Shown: positions 49,128 to 60,855 of the stretch, in pieces | Position numbering within the stretch: position 1 is the first letter of the stretch | How the letters are laid out: each line of letters opens with the position of its first letter | DNA from: Puerhibacterium puerhi | GTDB taxonomy: Bacteria > Actinomycetota > Actinomycetes > Actinomycetales > Cellulomonadaceae | Direction of reading: 5' to 3' | Length of the DNA stretch: 64,000 nt | Assembly (NCBI RefSeq): GCF_009846865.1 | Contig: NZ_WUWN01000004.1 | Location: 62,001-126,000 of the forward strand | Notes under the pieces: model-generated | The model's database searches: none | Seen by the model: only the letters and a program-made list of their open reading frames with translations | What the model was told of the DNA's origin: nothing | Made by a program: the position numbers and the translations under genes

Positions 49128-49994
49128 TCAGTGGTGCCGCCACAGCTGTCGCCTGGCCGGGGACGCGCAGGCGGGCCACGACCCGCCGGCCCGCCGCCTG
49201 GCCCGCGCGGGGCGGTGCGCCGGGACGGGCAGCGGCGTGGCCACGACGTCGGACAGCGCCGGCGCCGGGGCCGGGGCCGGCGCCGCGGCGCCCAGCACCC
49301 CGGGCACGAGGACCAGCCCCAGGCGCCGCGCGACGTCGAAGTACTCCGACGCCGCGATGGAGCAGCGGGTGCACGCCGCCAGGTGCGCCTCGAGCGCCTC
49401 CCGCGCGCCGGGCGCCAGCTGCCCGCGCCGGTAGCGCGAGACCCTGACCATCGCCGCCGCGCACGGGGTGTCGCCCCAGGCGCGCGCCTGGGCGTGCGCC
49501 CACGCCCGGCCCAGCGCCGCCCGGGCGGTGCGTGCCACGGTGGGCACGGCACCCGCCGGCAGCCCGAGCCAGGGCGCGACCGCCGTCGCGGGCAGGCCCT
49601 CGACGTCGAGGTACCAGAGCGTGGACTGCCAGACCTCCGGCAGCGACCGGTACGCCTGGGCGAGCGGGGAGTGCACGAGCCGCCGCGCGCCGCCGGCACG
49701 CCCGGCGACGACGTCCCGGACGGTCCCGTAGACGTAGGGGCGGAACGGCAGCGCGCCCCCGAGGCCGCCCAGCAGCGCCGCCTCGGTCCGGGCGTACACC
49801 TCCCGGAGCACCTCGTCGGCGGCGCGGTCGCCCACCACCCGGCGCGCGGCGTCGCGGGCCGCGTCCCCGTGCCGCAGCCACAGCTCCGCGTGGGCGACCC
49901 GGTCGCCGCGGCCGACCTGCCGCACGAGCACCGCGTCCGACGCCGTCGCGGTGTCGACGACGTCGTCGCGCCCGGTCCCGGCGGTGAGCATCAT
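49128..49994 (-). CDS. ECF-type sigma factor with C-terminal zinc-binding anti-sigma-like segment
   Basis: The 288-residue protein starts with an ECF region 2-like helix set (SDAVLVRQVGRGDRVAHAELWLRHGDAARDAARRVVG). Region 4 reads LPEVWQSTLWYLDVEGLPATAVAPWLGLPAGAVPTVARTARAALGRAW. After that comes a putative zinc-finger helix, ALEAHLAACTRCSIAASEYFDVARRL, with the H-x3-C-x2-C pattern of anti-sigma ZAS domains. A Pro/Ala-rich tail follows without a TM helix. Sigma and anti-sigma elements are thus on one chain, as in some actinobacterial ECF groups. Region 2 is weakly conserved. The start is ATG at 49994 or 49991. Confidence 0.75.
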   Translation of the reverse strand: MMLTAGTGRDDVVDTATASDAVLVRQVGRGDRVAHAELWLRHGDAARDAARRVVGDRAADEVLREVYARTEAALLGGLGGALPFRPYVYGTVRDVVAGRAGGARRLVHSPLAQAYRSLPEVWQSTLWYLDVEGLPATAVAPWLGLPAGAVPTVARTARAALGRAWAHAQARAWGDTPCAAAMVRVSRYRRGQLAPGAREALEAHLAACTRCSIAASEYFDVARRLGLVLVPGVLGAAAPAPAPAPALSDVVATPLPVPAHRPARARRRAGGSWPACASPARRQLWRHH

Positions 49995-50264
49995 CGGACG
50001 GCTCCGCCGAGACGGGGGGCGGCGAGCACGCCGCCCGAGGGGCGGGGCGCTGTGCGCGGGCCGTGGCGGCGCGCTGTCGCCGCGGTCGCCGCTGTCGCCG
50101 CGGCGGGGGTGAGCAGGTGGTTCACACCCGCCTAGACCGCCTGCGCGGCCGATCGTGACGCCACGACGGCGTGCCGTGTGCAACAGGGACCTCGCAGGAC
50201 GCGTCCGGGCGGCGGCGTCGGCGCTGGCCGTGCAGGCACGTCGCCCTCGGCCGAGACTCGACGC
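49995..50264. other. Divergent promoter region of sigma factor and GH15 genes
   Basis: No gene is supported. A run of CGCCGCGGTCGCCGCTGTCGC-like triplets (about 50070-50100) is low complexity. GAGACT (50253-50258) lies 6 bases before the GH15 GTG start. Confidence 0.4.
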
Positions 50265-52117
<1,853 letters not shown>

Positions 52118-52121
<4 letters not shown>

Positions 52122-53161
52122 GAGCCCTGACCGTGGTGCCGGAGCAGGCCGGCTCGCTCGCCGTCACCGAGGTGCCCGACCCGGAGCCGCGCGACGGCGA
52201 GCTGCTGGTCGAAGGCGTCGCCGTCGGCGTCTGCGGCACCGACCACGAGATCGCCCAGGGCGACTACGGCTCCGCCCCGGCCGGCGACGAGCGTCTCGTG
52301 ATCGGCCACGAGTCCCTCGGCCGGGTGCGCGAGGCGCCCGAGGGCAGCGGCTTCTCCCCCGGCGACCTCGTCGTCGGCGTGGTGCGCCGCCCCGACCCCG
52401 TGCCGTGCGGCGCCTGCGCCCGCGGCCAGTTCGACATGTGCCGCAACGGCCGGTTCACCGAGCGCGGCATCAAGGACCTGCACGGGTACGCCAGCGAGCG
52501 CTGGACGGTCGAGGCGGACTACGCCGTGCGGCTGGACCCGTCGCTCGAGCGCGTCGGGGTGCTGCTGGAGCCGACCACCGTCGTCTACAAGGCGTGGCAG
52601 CAGGTGGACGCCGTGGGCGGCCGCTCGTGGTTCGAGCCGCAGAAGGCGCTGGTCACCGGGGCTGGGCCGATCGGCCTGCTCGCGGCGATGATCGGCGTGC
52701 AGCGCGGCCTGGAGGTGCACGTGCTGGACCGCAGCACCGACGGCCCCAAGCCGGACCTGGTGCGCGACCTCGGCGCGAGCTACCACACCGACCCCGTGCG
52801 CGAGGTGGCCGCCGCGGTCCGGCCCGACGTCGTCATCGAGGCGACCGGCGCGGCCGAGGTGGTCTTCGACGCCATCGGGGCCACCGGGGCCTACGGCGTC
52901 ACCTGCCTCACCGGCGTCACGTCCAGCCGGCGCCTGCGCATCGACGCCGGCGCGGTGAACCGTGACCTGGTGCTGGAGAACGACGCCGTGGTGGGCACGG
53001 TCAACGCCAACCTCGAGCACTTCCGCGGCGCCGCCGAGGTGCTGGCCAAGGCCGACCGCGACTGGCTGGGGCGCATGATCACCCGCCGGGTGCCGCTGGA
53101 GCGCGCCACCGAGGCGTTCGAGCGGCAGGACGACGACGTCAAGGTCGTGGTCGAGCTCTGA
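52118..53161 (+). CDS. Glucose 1-dehydrogenase, MDR family
   Basis: The 347-residue protein is a zinc-dependent medium-chain dehydrogenase of the glucose dehydrogenase type. Catalytic zinc ligands are expected at VCGTDHEIAQGDYG and IGHESLGRV. The structural zinc region is reduced (CGACARGQFDMC), and the coenzyme motif is LVTGAGPIGLLAAMIGVQRGLEV. The family oxidises beta-D-glucose with NAD(P). Coupling by ATGA to the GH15 gene means that the glucose released from a glucan or trehalose can be oxidised to gluconate at once. Confidence 0.88.
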
Positions 53162-53663
53162 CCGGCGCGGGCGGGGCGTCGGCGCGCCGGCCGAGCAGCG
53201 CGCCGACGCCGTGGGCCGCGCCGATCGTCAGCGGCACCAGGGCGGCCGCGGCGAGCACGTCCTTCGGCCGCGCGCGCCCGTGCAGCGACCGGGTGCGCCG
53301 CAGGGCCCACGCGGCGTAGGGCAGCACGACGACCGGCGTCGTCGCGACGCCGGGCGCGTACCCGCGCACGGCGACGGCGGCCCCGAGGTGCCCCAGGCCG
53401 TGCAGCCCGTAGGCCAGCACGGCGTCGTGGAACAGCCGCGAGCGCCCGCGGGTGCGCACGCCGTCGACCGTGGCGACGGCGACCAGCACGCCCATCGCCA
53501 CGATCGCGCTGCGCTGCTGCCGGTCGCCGACGGCGCGGCGCAGGACCGCCGGGGTCCGCGGGTCGGCGGCCCGGGCGCGCGCCCAGGGCCCGACGGCGAA
53601 CCACTCCTCGGCGTCGTGCACCAGCCAGGACGCCAGCAGCCCGGCCGCCTGCCACCGCTTCAT
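53139..53663 (-). CDS. HXXEE-type membrane protein
   Basis: The 174-residue membrane protein has about five helices. An early motif LASWLVHDAEEWFAVGPWA (HDAEEW) is typical of HXXEE-domain proteins, and a His in TM3/4 follows (LAYGLHGLGHLGAAVAVRG, then GAAHGVGALLG near the end). The conserved His and Glu suggest a metal-dependent membrane enzyme or transporter, but the function is unknown. The gene overlaps the 3' end of the convergent dehydrogenase gene by 23 bases. The ATG at 53663 is preferred over GTG codons just upstream. Confidence 0.72.
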   Translation of the reverse strand: MKRWQAAGLLASWLVHDAEEWFAVGPWARARAADPRTPAVLRRAVGDRQQRSAIVAMGVLVAVATVDGVRTRGRSRLFHDAVLAYGLHGLGHLGAAVAVRGYAPGVATTPVVVLPYAAWALRRTRSLHGRARPKDVLAAAALVPLTIGAAHGVGALLGRRADAPPAPVRARPRP

Positions 53664-53713
53664 CACCACGGGCGCCACCCTAGGCGGGCTGCTGGCCGGC
53701 CGACCACAGCGAC

Positions 53714-53758
53714 GTCGCCCGGTACAGAGTCGCCCGGTACAGAGTCGCCCGGTACAGA
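53714..53758. repeat. Tandem repeat, three perfect 15-bp units
   Basis: GTCGCCCGGTACAGA is repeated without change at 53714, 53729 and 53744, then continues as a partial GACCGGT. It lies 9 bases behind the stop codon of the MBL gene (on the minus strand). Confidence 0.9.
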
Positions 53759-53767
53759 ACGGACCGG

Positions 53768-54514
53768 TCAGTGCGCCCCGGTCTCGCGCGCCTTCTCCAC
53801 CGCGGCGCCGATGCCGTGCAGCCACGGGTCGCCGTGGCCGGGCAGCACGGTGCGGGCGCCGGTGGAGGCGAGCGCGTCGAGCGAGCGCAGCGCCTCGGCG
53901 CTGTCGGCGGTGGCCGCCCCGGCGACGATCTGCGGGCCGCGCACGCCGGTGTAGGGGTCGAGGGTGACCAGGGCGTCGCCGGTGATCAGCACGTCCCGGT
54001 CGGGCAGGTGCAGCGCGCAGTGCCCGTCGGTGTGCCCGGGGGAGAACACCACGCGCGGCGAGCCGGGCACCGGCAGCACGGCGTCGGGCACCACGGGCTT
54101 GAGGCCGTGCACGCCGGGCACCTTCCACGCCCCGGCGCGCATCATCGCCGCGAGGATCCTGGCGCCCGCCGGGTACCGCACCGGGTACAGCGCGCGGACG
54201 TTCTCGTGCGCGTACCGGTACGGGTGCGCCGCGATGCGCGCGTCGTCGGGGTGCAGCCACACGGGCACGCCGAGCCGGTCGACCAGGCGCGCGGCGTTGC
54301 CGGTGTGGTCGAAGTGCGCGTGGGTGAGCACGACGGCGGCGACGTCGTCCGGGGTGCGGCCGAGCTCGCGCAGCGCGCGGCCGATGTGCGGCCACGCGCC
54401 GGGCAGGCCGGTGTCGACGATCAGCACGCGGCCGTCGTCGTCGCTGACCAGGTAGACGTTGACGTAGGCGTGCTCGATGCGGTGCACGTTGGCGGCGACC
54501 TCGATCGGCGGCAT
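53768..54514 (-). CDS. MBL-fold metallo-hydrolase
   Basis: The 248-residue protein has the metallo-beta-lactamase signature VVLTHAHFDHTGNAARL (HxHxDH). Further metal-ligand histidines lie in FSPGHTDGHCALHLP, an Asp in VLITGDALV, and a His in TVLPGHGDPWL. It is a soluble hydrolase of the wide glyoxalase II/lactonase group. The ATG at 54514 follows AGGAGG. The substrate is unknown. Confidence 0.88.
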   Translation of the reverse strand: MPPIEVAANVHRIEHAYVNVYLVSDDDGRVLIVDTGLPGAWPHIGRALRELGRTPDDVAAVVLTHAHFDHTGNAARLVDRLGVPVWLHPDDARIAAHPYRYAHENVRALYPVRYPAGARILAAMMRAGAWKVPGVHGLKPVVPDAVLPVPGSPRVVFSPGHTDGHCALHLPDRDVLITGDALVTLDPYTGVRGPQIVAGAATADSAEALRSLDALASTGARTVLPGHGDPWLHGIGAAVEKARETGAH

Positions 54515-54629
54515 GCGACCTCCTGCGGTTCGGGATCGCTTCACGCTAGGCGGGCCGCGCGGCGCTCGCGACGCCTGGGACGGGTGGTCCTCGGGCGTCC
54601 GACGGCGCTCGCGGCCCCGCGCGCCCGGG

Positions 54630-55214
54630 TCAGCCGGCCGTGCGGCGCGCCATGACGACCCGGCGCCCGTGCTCCTCCAGGCCCAGGGCGCGCTCGTGGT
54701 CGCGCAGGCCGCGCAGGAACGGCGTGAGCCGCGCGTCGGGGACCTCGGCGAACCCGAGCCGCCGGTAGAACGGCGCGTTCCACGGCACGTCGGCGTAGGT
54801 GCACAGGGACAGCACGGCGTACCCGCGCCGGGCCGCCTCGGCGAGGGCGGCGCGCGTGAGCGCGCTGCCGACCCCGCGACGGCCGTGGTCCGGGTGCACG
54901 GCCAGCTGCTCCAGGTGGGCCTCGCCGGCCTCCTCGAGCACGTGGGCGAAGCCGACCGGGGCACCGCCCGCACCGGGCGCGCCGTCGTCGGCCACAAGCA
55001 GGAACCCCGCCGTGCGGGCGCGCTCCTCCCCCGGCGTCGGCGGCGCCCAGCCGGAATCCCGGAACAGCTCCACGAACAGGGCGTCGGCCGCGCCCTCGAT
55101 CCGCGTCAGGTGCGGCAGGTCGGACGCGCGGGCGGGGCGGACGCGCACGGGCCGCGACGCCGGCCGCCCCGCGGGGCGGCCGGCGTCGTCGGCGGCACGG
55201 ATCGAGGACGTCAT
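54630..55214 (-). CDS. GNAT-family N-acetyltransferase
   Basis: The 194-residue protein has a GNAT domain preceded by an Arg/Pro/Ala-rich N-terminus of about 25 residues. The acetyl-CoA motif is LEQLAVHPDHGRRGVGSALTRAALAEA, followed by SLCTYADVPWNAPFYRRLGFAEV. This resembles the actinobacterial GNATs whose target is unknown. The ATG overlaps the stop of the FBP-domain gene (ATGA). Confidence 0.87.
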   Translation of the reverse strand: MTSSIRAADDAGRPAGRPASRPVRVRPARASDLPHLTRIEGAADALFVELFRDSGWAPPTPGEERARTAGFLLVADDGAPGAGGAPVGFAHVLEEAGEAHLEQLAVHPDHGRRGVGSALTRAALAEAARRGYAVLSLCTYADVPWNAPFYRRLGFAEVPDARLTPFLRGLRDHERALGLEEHGRRVVMARRTAG

Positions 55215-55714
55215 CGGGTGCGCAGCACCTCGTCGACGAACCGCCGGGAGCGCTCGCGCAGCCCGGCGACCCGCCGCTCGACGATCAGCTCGCGCATCGT
55301 GGCGTCGTTGCCCGCCTCGGCGCTCGTGGGCGTGCGGCGCACGTTCGCCGAGCACACGAAGTCGGTGCAGATCAGCGTGCCGATGGTGTTGCCCTGACGG
55401 CCGGACGCGCCGCCGCGGCGGGCGACGTACAGCGTGACGTCGTCGGTGGCGACGACGTCCTCGCACCAAGCGCACAGCGACTTGCGCCGGGTGCGGCCGG
55501 ACGGGTCGGCGGCGCGCAGCAGCACGCCGACGGGCTCGCCGTCGATCTCCAGCACCGCGTACGCGGCCAGCGGCGCCTTGCGGTCGCGCCAGCCCAGGTA
55601 GTCGATGCGGTCCCAGTCGACGGCGTCGAGGTCGGGCAGGGTGGCCTGCGCCGCCTCGCGCTTGGAGGCGTTCACGAAGGACGCGCGGATCTGCTTCTCG
55701 GTCAGCGGGGTCAT
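55211..55714 (-). CDS. FBP-domain (EF-G-binding, FusB-like) protein
   Basis: The 167-residue protein begins MTPLTEKQIRASFVNASKREA, typical of the FBP/FusB-like domain. A treble-clef zinc site is formed by CAWC (in KSLCAWCEDV) and the later CTDFVC (LICTDFVCSANVR). FusB-type proteins bind elongation factor G and rescue it, for example from fusidic acid; in actinobacteria the role is not proved. It is the first gene of an operon with the GNAT enzyme. Confidence 0.88.
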   Translation of the reverse strand: MTPLTEKQIRASFVNASKREAAQATLPDLDAVDWDRIDYLGWRDRKAPLAAYAVLEIDGEPVGVLLRAADPSGRTRRKSLCAWCEDVVATDDVTLYVARRGGASGRQGNTIGTLICTDFVCSANVRRTPTSAEAGNDATMRELIVERRVAGLRERSRRFVDEVLRTR

Positions 55715-56232
55715 GCGGGGTTCTCGGCTTCCGGTCGTTCGGAGCCGCCGGCGGCCGCGGGGCGCCTCGGCGGGCGCCCGGGACGCACGGGGCGCGCGAC
55801 GGGTCGACGTCGGCGCGCCGGGGTGCGTGCGGTCCGGCGGCAGGGCAGGGCACAGCCGCGCCCTCCCTCACCGTGCCGGGCGCACGACGGCGGTGGCCGC
55901 CGGTGCGCGCAGGTCAGAGGGTGGCGCGGGTCGACCGGGTCGCCGAGCAGGCCGCAGCGGCCACCTCGCGTCCCGCGGTGCCCTGACGCATCGCCTCTCC
56001 TCGCTCGTGCTGGGGTCCAGGCCGCCGTCCGGCGCGCTCTCGCGCCGCGGCCCGCCGTCGATGGTACGCCGGGGCACCCGAGGCGTCACCCGGATTTCCG
56101 TCACCCCCCAGCGCCGCCCGAAGACGACGACCCGGGACGCTCGCCGCCCACCGATCGCCAGCGTCCCGCCCCGTCGTCCATCCGGCCGCAGAAGACGACG
56201 ACCCGGGACGCCCGCCGCCCGAGGACCGAGGC
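55715..56232. other. 518-base intergenic region with a direct repeat
   Basis: No well supported gene is present. A 30-base direct repeat occurs at 56120-56149 and 56191-56220 (GAAGACGACGACCCGGGACG core, one difference). A 25-codon frame on the minus strand (ATG at 55990, stop at 55914) follows AGGAGAGG and could be a small peptide, but has no recognisable content. The stretch separates two divergent-facing operons. Confidence 0.5.
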
Positions 56233-56892
56233 TCAGTCCTCGACGGGCTCGCCGGCGACGCCGTCGGTCGCGGCGTCGTCCAGGAGCGCGCCACCGAGCG
56301 CCTCGGCGTGCCAGGCCTCGAGCCGCCACGCGCCCGGCTCGCCGTCGAGCACGACGGCGCCGGTGTTCGACAGCGGCGCGCGCGCCGCGAGGTCGAGGCC
56401 GGCCTGGCCGGTCCGGGCCCCCGCCCACACGCGGATCATCGCGCCGTGCGAGAAGACCGCTGCCGTTCCCACCCCGGACGCCGCGACCTCCTCGATGGCG
56501 GCGTCGAACCGGCCGAGCGCCTCCGTGCCGTCCTCCCCGCCCGGCATGCGCACCTCGACCTGGCCCTCGGCCCAGGCCATCGCCACGGAGAGGTACTTCT
56601 GCGCGGAGGCGTCGTCGTTGGCCATCTCCAGCGAGCCGGCGGAGATCTCCCGCAGCCCGGCGTGCACGTGCGGGGTCATGCCCAGGTGCTGCGCCAGCGG
56701 GGCGGCCGTCAGGTGGGTGCGCACCAGCGTCGAGACCCAGATCGCCTCGATCCCGGCGTCGCCGAGCACGCCCGGCAGGGCCGCCGCCTGGCGGTGCCCG
56801 AGCTCCGTGAGACCCGGTCCGGGCTCGAGGGTGTCGAGGAAGTAACCGACGTTGGACGGGGTCTGGCCGTGGCGGACGAGGTAGAGGCGCAT
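56233..56892 (-). CDS. Histidine phosphatase family protein
   Basis: The 219-residue protein has the RHG motif LYLVRHGQTPSN near the N-terminus (catalytic His). The second phosphate-pocket Arg/His come from STLVRTHLTAAPLA and VFSHGAMIRVWAG. Insert GLREISAGSLEMANDD is the region with the acid. This is a phosphoglycerate-mutase-like phosphatase; possible substrates are small phosphates. The ATG at 56892 was chosen over a longer frame that has no domain. It is divergent from the Nudix-MmcQ gene. Confidence 0.88.
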   Translation of the reverse strand: MRLYLVRHGQTPSNVGYFLDTLEPGPGLTELGHRQAAALPGVLGDAGIEAIWVSTLVRTHLTAAPLAQHLGMTPHVHAGLREISAGSLEMANDDASAQKYLSVAMAWAEGQVEVRMPGGEDGTEALGRFDAAIEEVAASGVGTAAVFSHGAMIRVWAGARTGQAGLDLAARAPLSNTGAVVLDGEPGAWRLEAWHAEALGGALLDDAATDGVAGEPVED

Positions 56893-56965
56893 ACGGCCAT
56901 CCTCGCAGCGCCACCGGGCGCCGCCGTCCGGGTGTCGCGGCGGCAGGTCGCCGCCGGGTGGCAGC

Positions 56966-57802
56966 ATGGTCGCCGTGGAGCACCACGGCGTGTACGGCAT
57001 CTGGACCGATCAACGGGGTGCCATCGTCGTGGTGCGCAAGGCCCGCGGCCCGTACACGGGACTGCTCGACCTGCCCGGCGGCAGCCCGGAGCTGGGCGAA
57101 CCGCGCGAGGCGACACTTCGGCGTGAGCTCGCCGAGGAGTGCGGCATCGACGCGTTCAGGGTCCGGTCGTGGCACGCCGTCGACCTCGAGGTCGACCGGG
57201 ACTCGCGCGGCCAGCCCATCGACTTCCGTCACCGCGGCGAGATCGCCCTGCTCGACGTCGACCAGGTGCCGACGCGCCGCCGCGGGGTCGAGGACGTCGC
57301 CGACGTCGAGCTGCACGACCTCGCCACACTGCCGACGGCGGAGTGCAGCCCGCTGCTGCTCGAAGGTCTGCGGCTGCTCACGGCGCACGGCTCGACGACG
57401 AGAGGAGACGACCTGGACGGCACCACCGTGCAGCAGGTCGCGGCACGAGCCGCGCTGGAGCTGCCCGAGGTCACGCTCGGGCACCCGTTCGGCCCCGACC
57501 ACGACGTGTTCAAGGCCGTCGACAAGGTGTTCCTCATGGCCACCGAGGTGCGGGGCGAGCCGCTGGTGACGCTCAAGTGCGACCCGGAGCAGGCACGGGC
57601 GCTGTGCCAGGAGCTGGAAACCGTGACGCCCGGCTACCACATGAACAAGCGGCACTGGGTCTCGGTCCGCGGCGGGGCCGGGGTGACGCGGGAGCTCGTC
57701 GCCGAGCTCGTCGTCGACGCCTATCTGCTGGTCGTCGAGGGGCTCCCGCGCCACCGCCGGCCGGTGCTGCCGGACCACCTGCGCCGGCTCACGGAGCGGT
57801 GA
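56966..57802 (+). CDS. Nudix hydrolase fused to MmcQ/YjbR domain
   Basis: The 278-residue protein has two domains. Residues 1-140 form a Nudix hydrolase with the box GGSPELGEPREATLRRELAEECGI (GX5EX7REUXEEXGU satisfied; quoted in parts), which hydrolyses nucleoside diphosphates linked to another group. Residues about 150-270 form an MmcQ/YjbR domain (LELPEVTLGHPFGPDHDVFKAVDKVFLM and TVTPGYHMNKRHWVSV), usually a separate small DNA-binding-like protein. There is no stop or shift between them. The 3' end overlaps the convergent decarboxylase gene by 14 bases. Confidence 0.85.
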   Translation: MVAVEHHGVYGIWTDQRGAIVVVRKARGPYTGLLDLPGGSPELGEPREATLRRELAEECGIDAFRVRSWHAVDLEVDRDSRGQPIDFRHRGEIALLDVDQVPTRRRGVEDVADVELHDLATLPTAECSPLLLEGLRLLTAHGSTTRGDDLDGTTVQQVAARAALELPEVTLGHPFGPDHDVFKAVDKVFLMATEVRGEPLVTLKCDPEQARALCQELETVTPGYHMNKRHWVSVRGGAGVTRELVAELVVDAYLLVVEGLPRHRRPVLPDHLRRLTER

Positions 57803-59270
57803 GCTCCGCCTGCCGCTCCACCACCCGGATGCTGGTCAGCTCGGGGTCGGCGACGTCGGGCACGAGCATGCCCGCCTGCACCCCGGTGGTGAGGTAGTCG
57901 ATCGCCTCCTGGGTGATCCGCTCGCCCGGCGCGAGGACGGGCACGCCCGGCGGGTAGGGGCTGGCCATCTCCGCGGCGATGCGCCCGACCGCCTCGGCCA
58001 CGGGCACCTGCTCCGCGGGGCCGAAGAACGCGTCGCGCGGCGACATGACGGCCTCCAGCTCCAGCCCGCCGGGCGACGGGAGCGCCACCTGCGGGGACTT
58101 CTCGATCTCGCCGGCGTGCTCCACCAGCGCCCGCAGCGACTCGACCAGCCGCTGCTCGGTCCCGTCGTCGTCGGCGTGCGTGATCCGGCCGTTGACCCGG
58201 CACGTGTCGCCCGAGCCCAGGTCCACGTGCCGGTTGCCTCGCAGCCACTCCACCGCCTGGTAGCCGGTGATGCCCAGGCCGCGCACGTCGATCGTCAGCG
58301 CCAGCGGGTCGAGGTCGAACGCGCCGCCGGGGTGGAGGGTCTCGCGGCCCATGAGCGCGACGCCGTCGAGCTCCTCGACGGCGGCACGGACACGGTCGGC
58401 CCGGGCGATCGCCGCGCCCAGCAGCTCGGTGCCCTGCTCCACCATGTGGCGGCGCCAGCCGTCGAGCGTGGCGTACACGAGGCTGGAGGAGCTCGTGGTG
58501 CCCAGCAGGTCCTCGCGCTGCTTGAGCACCTGCGGGTTCACCAGGTCGCCCTGGAGGTGGAAGGTCGAGCTCTGCTCGACGGCCGCGCCCATCTTGTGCA
58601 CGCTGGTGACGACGAGGTCGGCGCCGACGTTCATGCCCCACTCGGGCAGGCCCTCGTGGAACGGCAGGTGCGCGCCCCACGCCTCGTCGACGATCAGCGG
58701 CACGCCGTGGCGGTGGCACACCTCGGCCACGCCGCGGATGTCGGCACAGGTGCCCCAGTCCGTGGGCGAGATCAGCAGCATGCCCTTGGCGTCGGGGTTG
58801 TCCCGCAGCGCGCGCTCGACGTCGTCGGGCTCCGGCGGGTGCGCCAGGTGCAGGTCGGGGTCCCACTTCGGGTGCACCCACACCGGCTGGATGCCGCTGA
58901 GGATCACGCCGGCGATCACCGACTTGTGGGCGTTGCGCGAGACCAGCAGCCTCTCCCCCGGCCCGGCGACGGCCAGCATCGCCGTCTTGACCGACAGCGA
59001 GCTGCCGCAGGTGGAGAAGAAGCAGGTCTCGGCGCCGACGGCGTCGGCCATGAGCTCCTGCGCCTGCTCGAGCACGCCCTGCGACTGCCGCCGGTCGTCC
59101 AGGCCGTTGAGCGACAGCACGTCGGACGTGAACAGCCCCGCGCCGAGCACCTCCAGCACCCGCGGGTCGACCCCCCGGCCCTGCTTGTGGCCCGGCGGCC
59201 CGAACACGACGTCGTCGCGGCGGCGGAACTCCTCCAGCGCCTCGATGACGGGAACGCGGCTGTGGTCCAC
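57789..59270 (-). CDS. Orn/Lys/Arg decarboxylase family PLP enzyme
   Basis: The 493-residue protein is a fold-type I PLP enzyme of the Orn/Lys/Arg decarboxylase group. It has FGPPGHKQGRG at the start, SRNAHKSVIAGVILSG, the cofactor Asp in LIVDEAWGAHLPFHE (Asp195) and the Schiff-base lysine in VTSVHKMGAAVEQSS (Lys226). A C-terminal domain (about 390-480) has SPRDAFFGPAEQVPVAEAVGRIAAE. It lacks the N-terminal wing of the enterobacterial forms. The GTG at 59270 lies 7 bases behind GGAGGT, better than a GTG three codons earlier. It makes a polyamine (cadaverine, putrescine or agmatine) from a basic amino acid. Confidence 0.85.
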   Translation of the reverse strand: MDHSRVPVIEALEEFRRRDDVVFGPPGHKQGRGVDPRVLEVLGAGLFTSDVLSLNGLDDRRQSQGVLEQAQELMADAVGAETCFFSTCGSSLSVKTAMLAVAGPGERLLVSRNAHKSVIAGVILSGIQPVWVHPKWDPDLHLAHPPEPDDVERALRDNPDAKGMLLISPTDWGTCADIRGVAEVCHRHGVPLIVDEAWGAHLPFHEGLPEWGMNVGADLVVTSVHKMGAAVEQSSTFHLQGDLVNPQVLKQREDLLGTTSSSSLVYATLDGWRRHMVEQGTELLGAAIARADRVRAAVEELDGVALMGRETLHPGGAFDLDPLALTIDVRGLGITGYQAVEWLRGNRHVDLGSGDTCRVNGRITHADDDGTEQRLVESLRALVEHAGEIEKSPQVALPSPGGLELEAVMSPRDAFFGPAEQVPVAEAVGRIAAEMASPYPPGVPVLAPGERITQEAIDYLTTGVQAGMLVPDVADPELTSIRVVERQAELTAP

Positions 59271-59380
59271 GGATGACACCTCCGGTGGTGGGGGACGGGC
59301 CGCCTCGATCGTGGCCCCGTCCCCCGCCGCCCGCACGGGCGGCCGGCGTCCCGGCCGGCCGCTGCGACCGCGACCCCGGC

Positions 59381-60739
<1,359 letters not shown>

Positions 60740-60855
60740 CTAGCCACGCCCGCCCCCGGGCCCGCCGGCCGTCCGGTCCGTGGCACGGGCCGGAACCGAC
60801 CACCGCCACCGTCCGTTGGACCACCATGACCGGACCCCACGTCCCGAGGAGCCCG

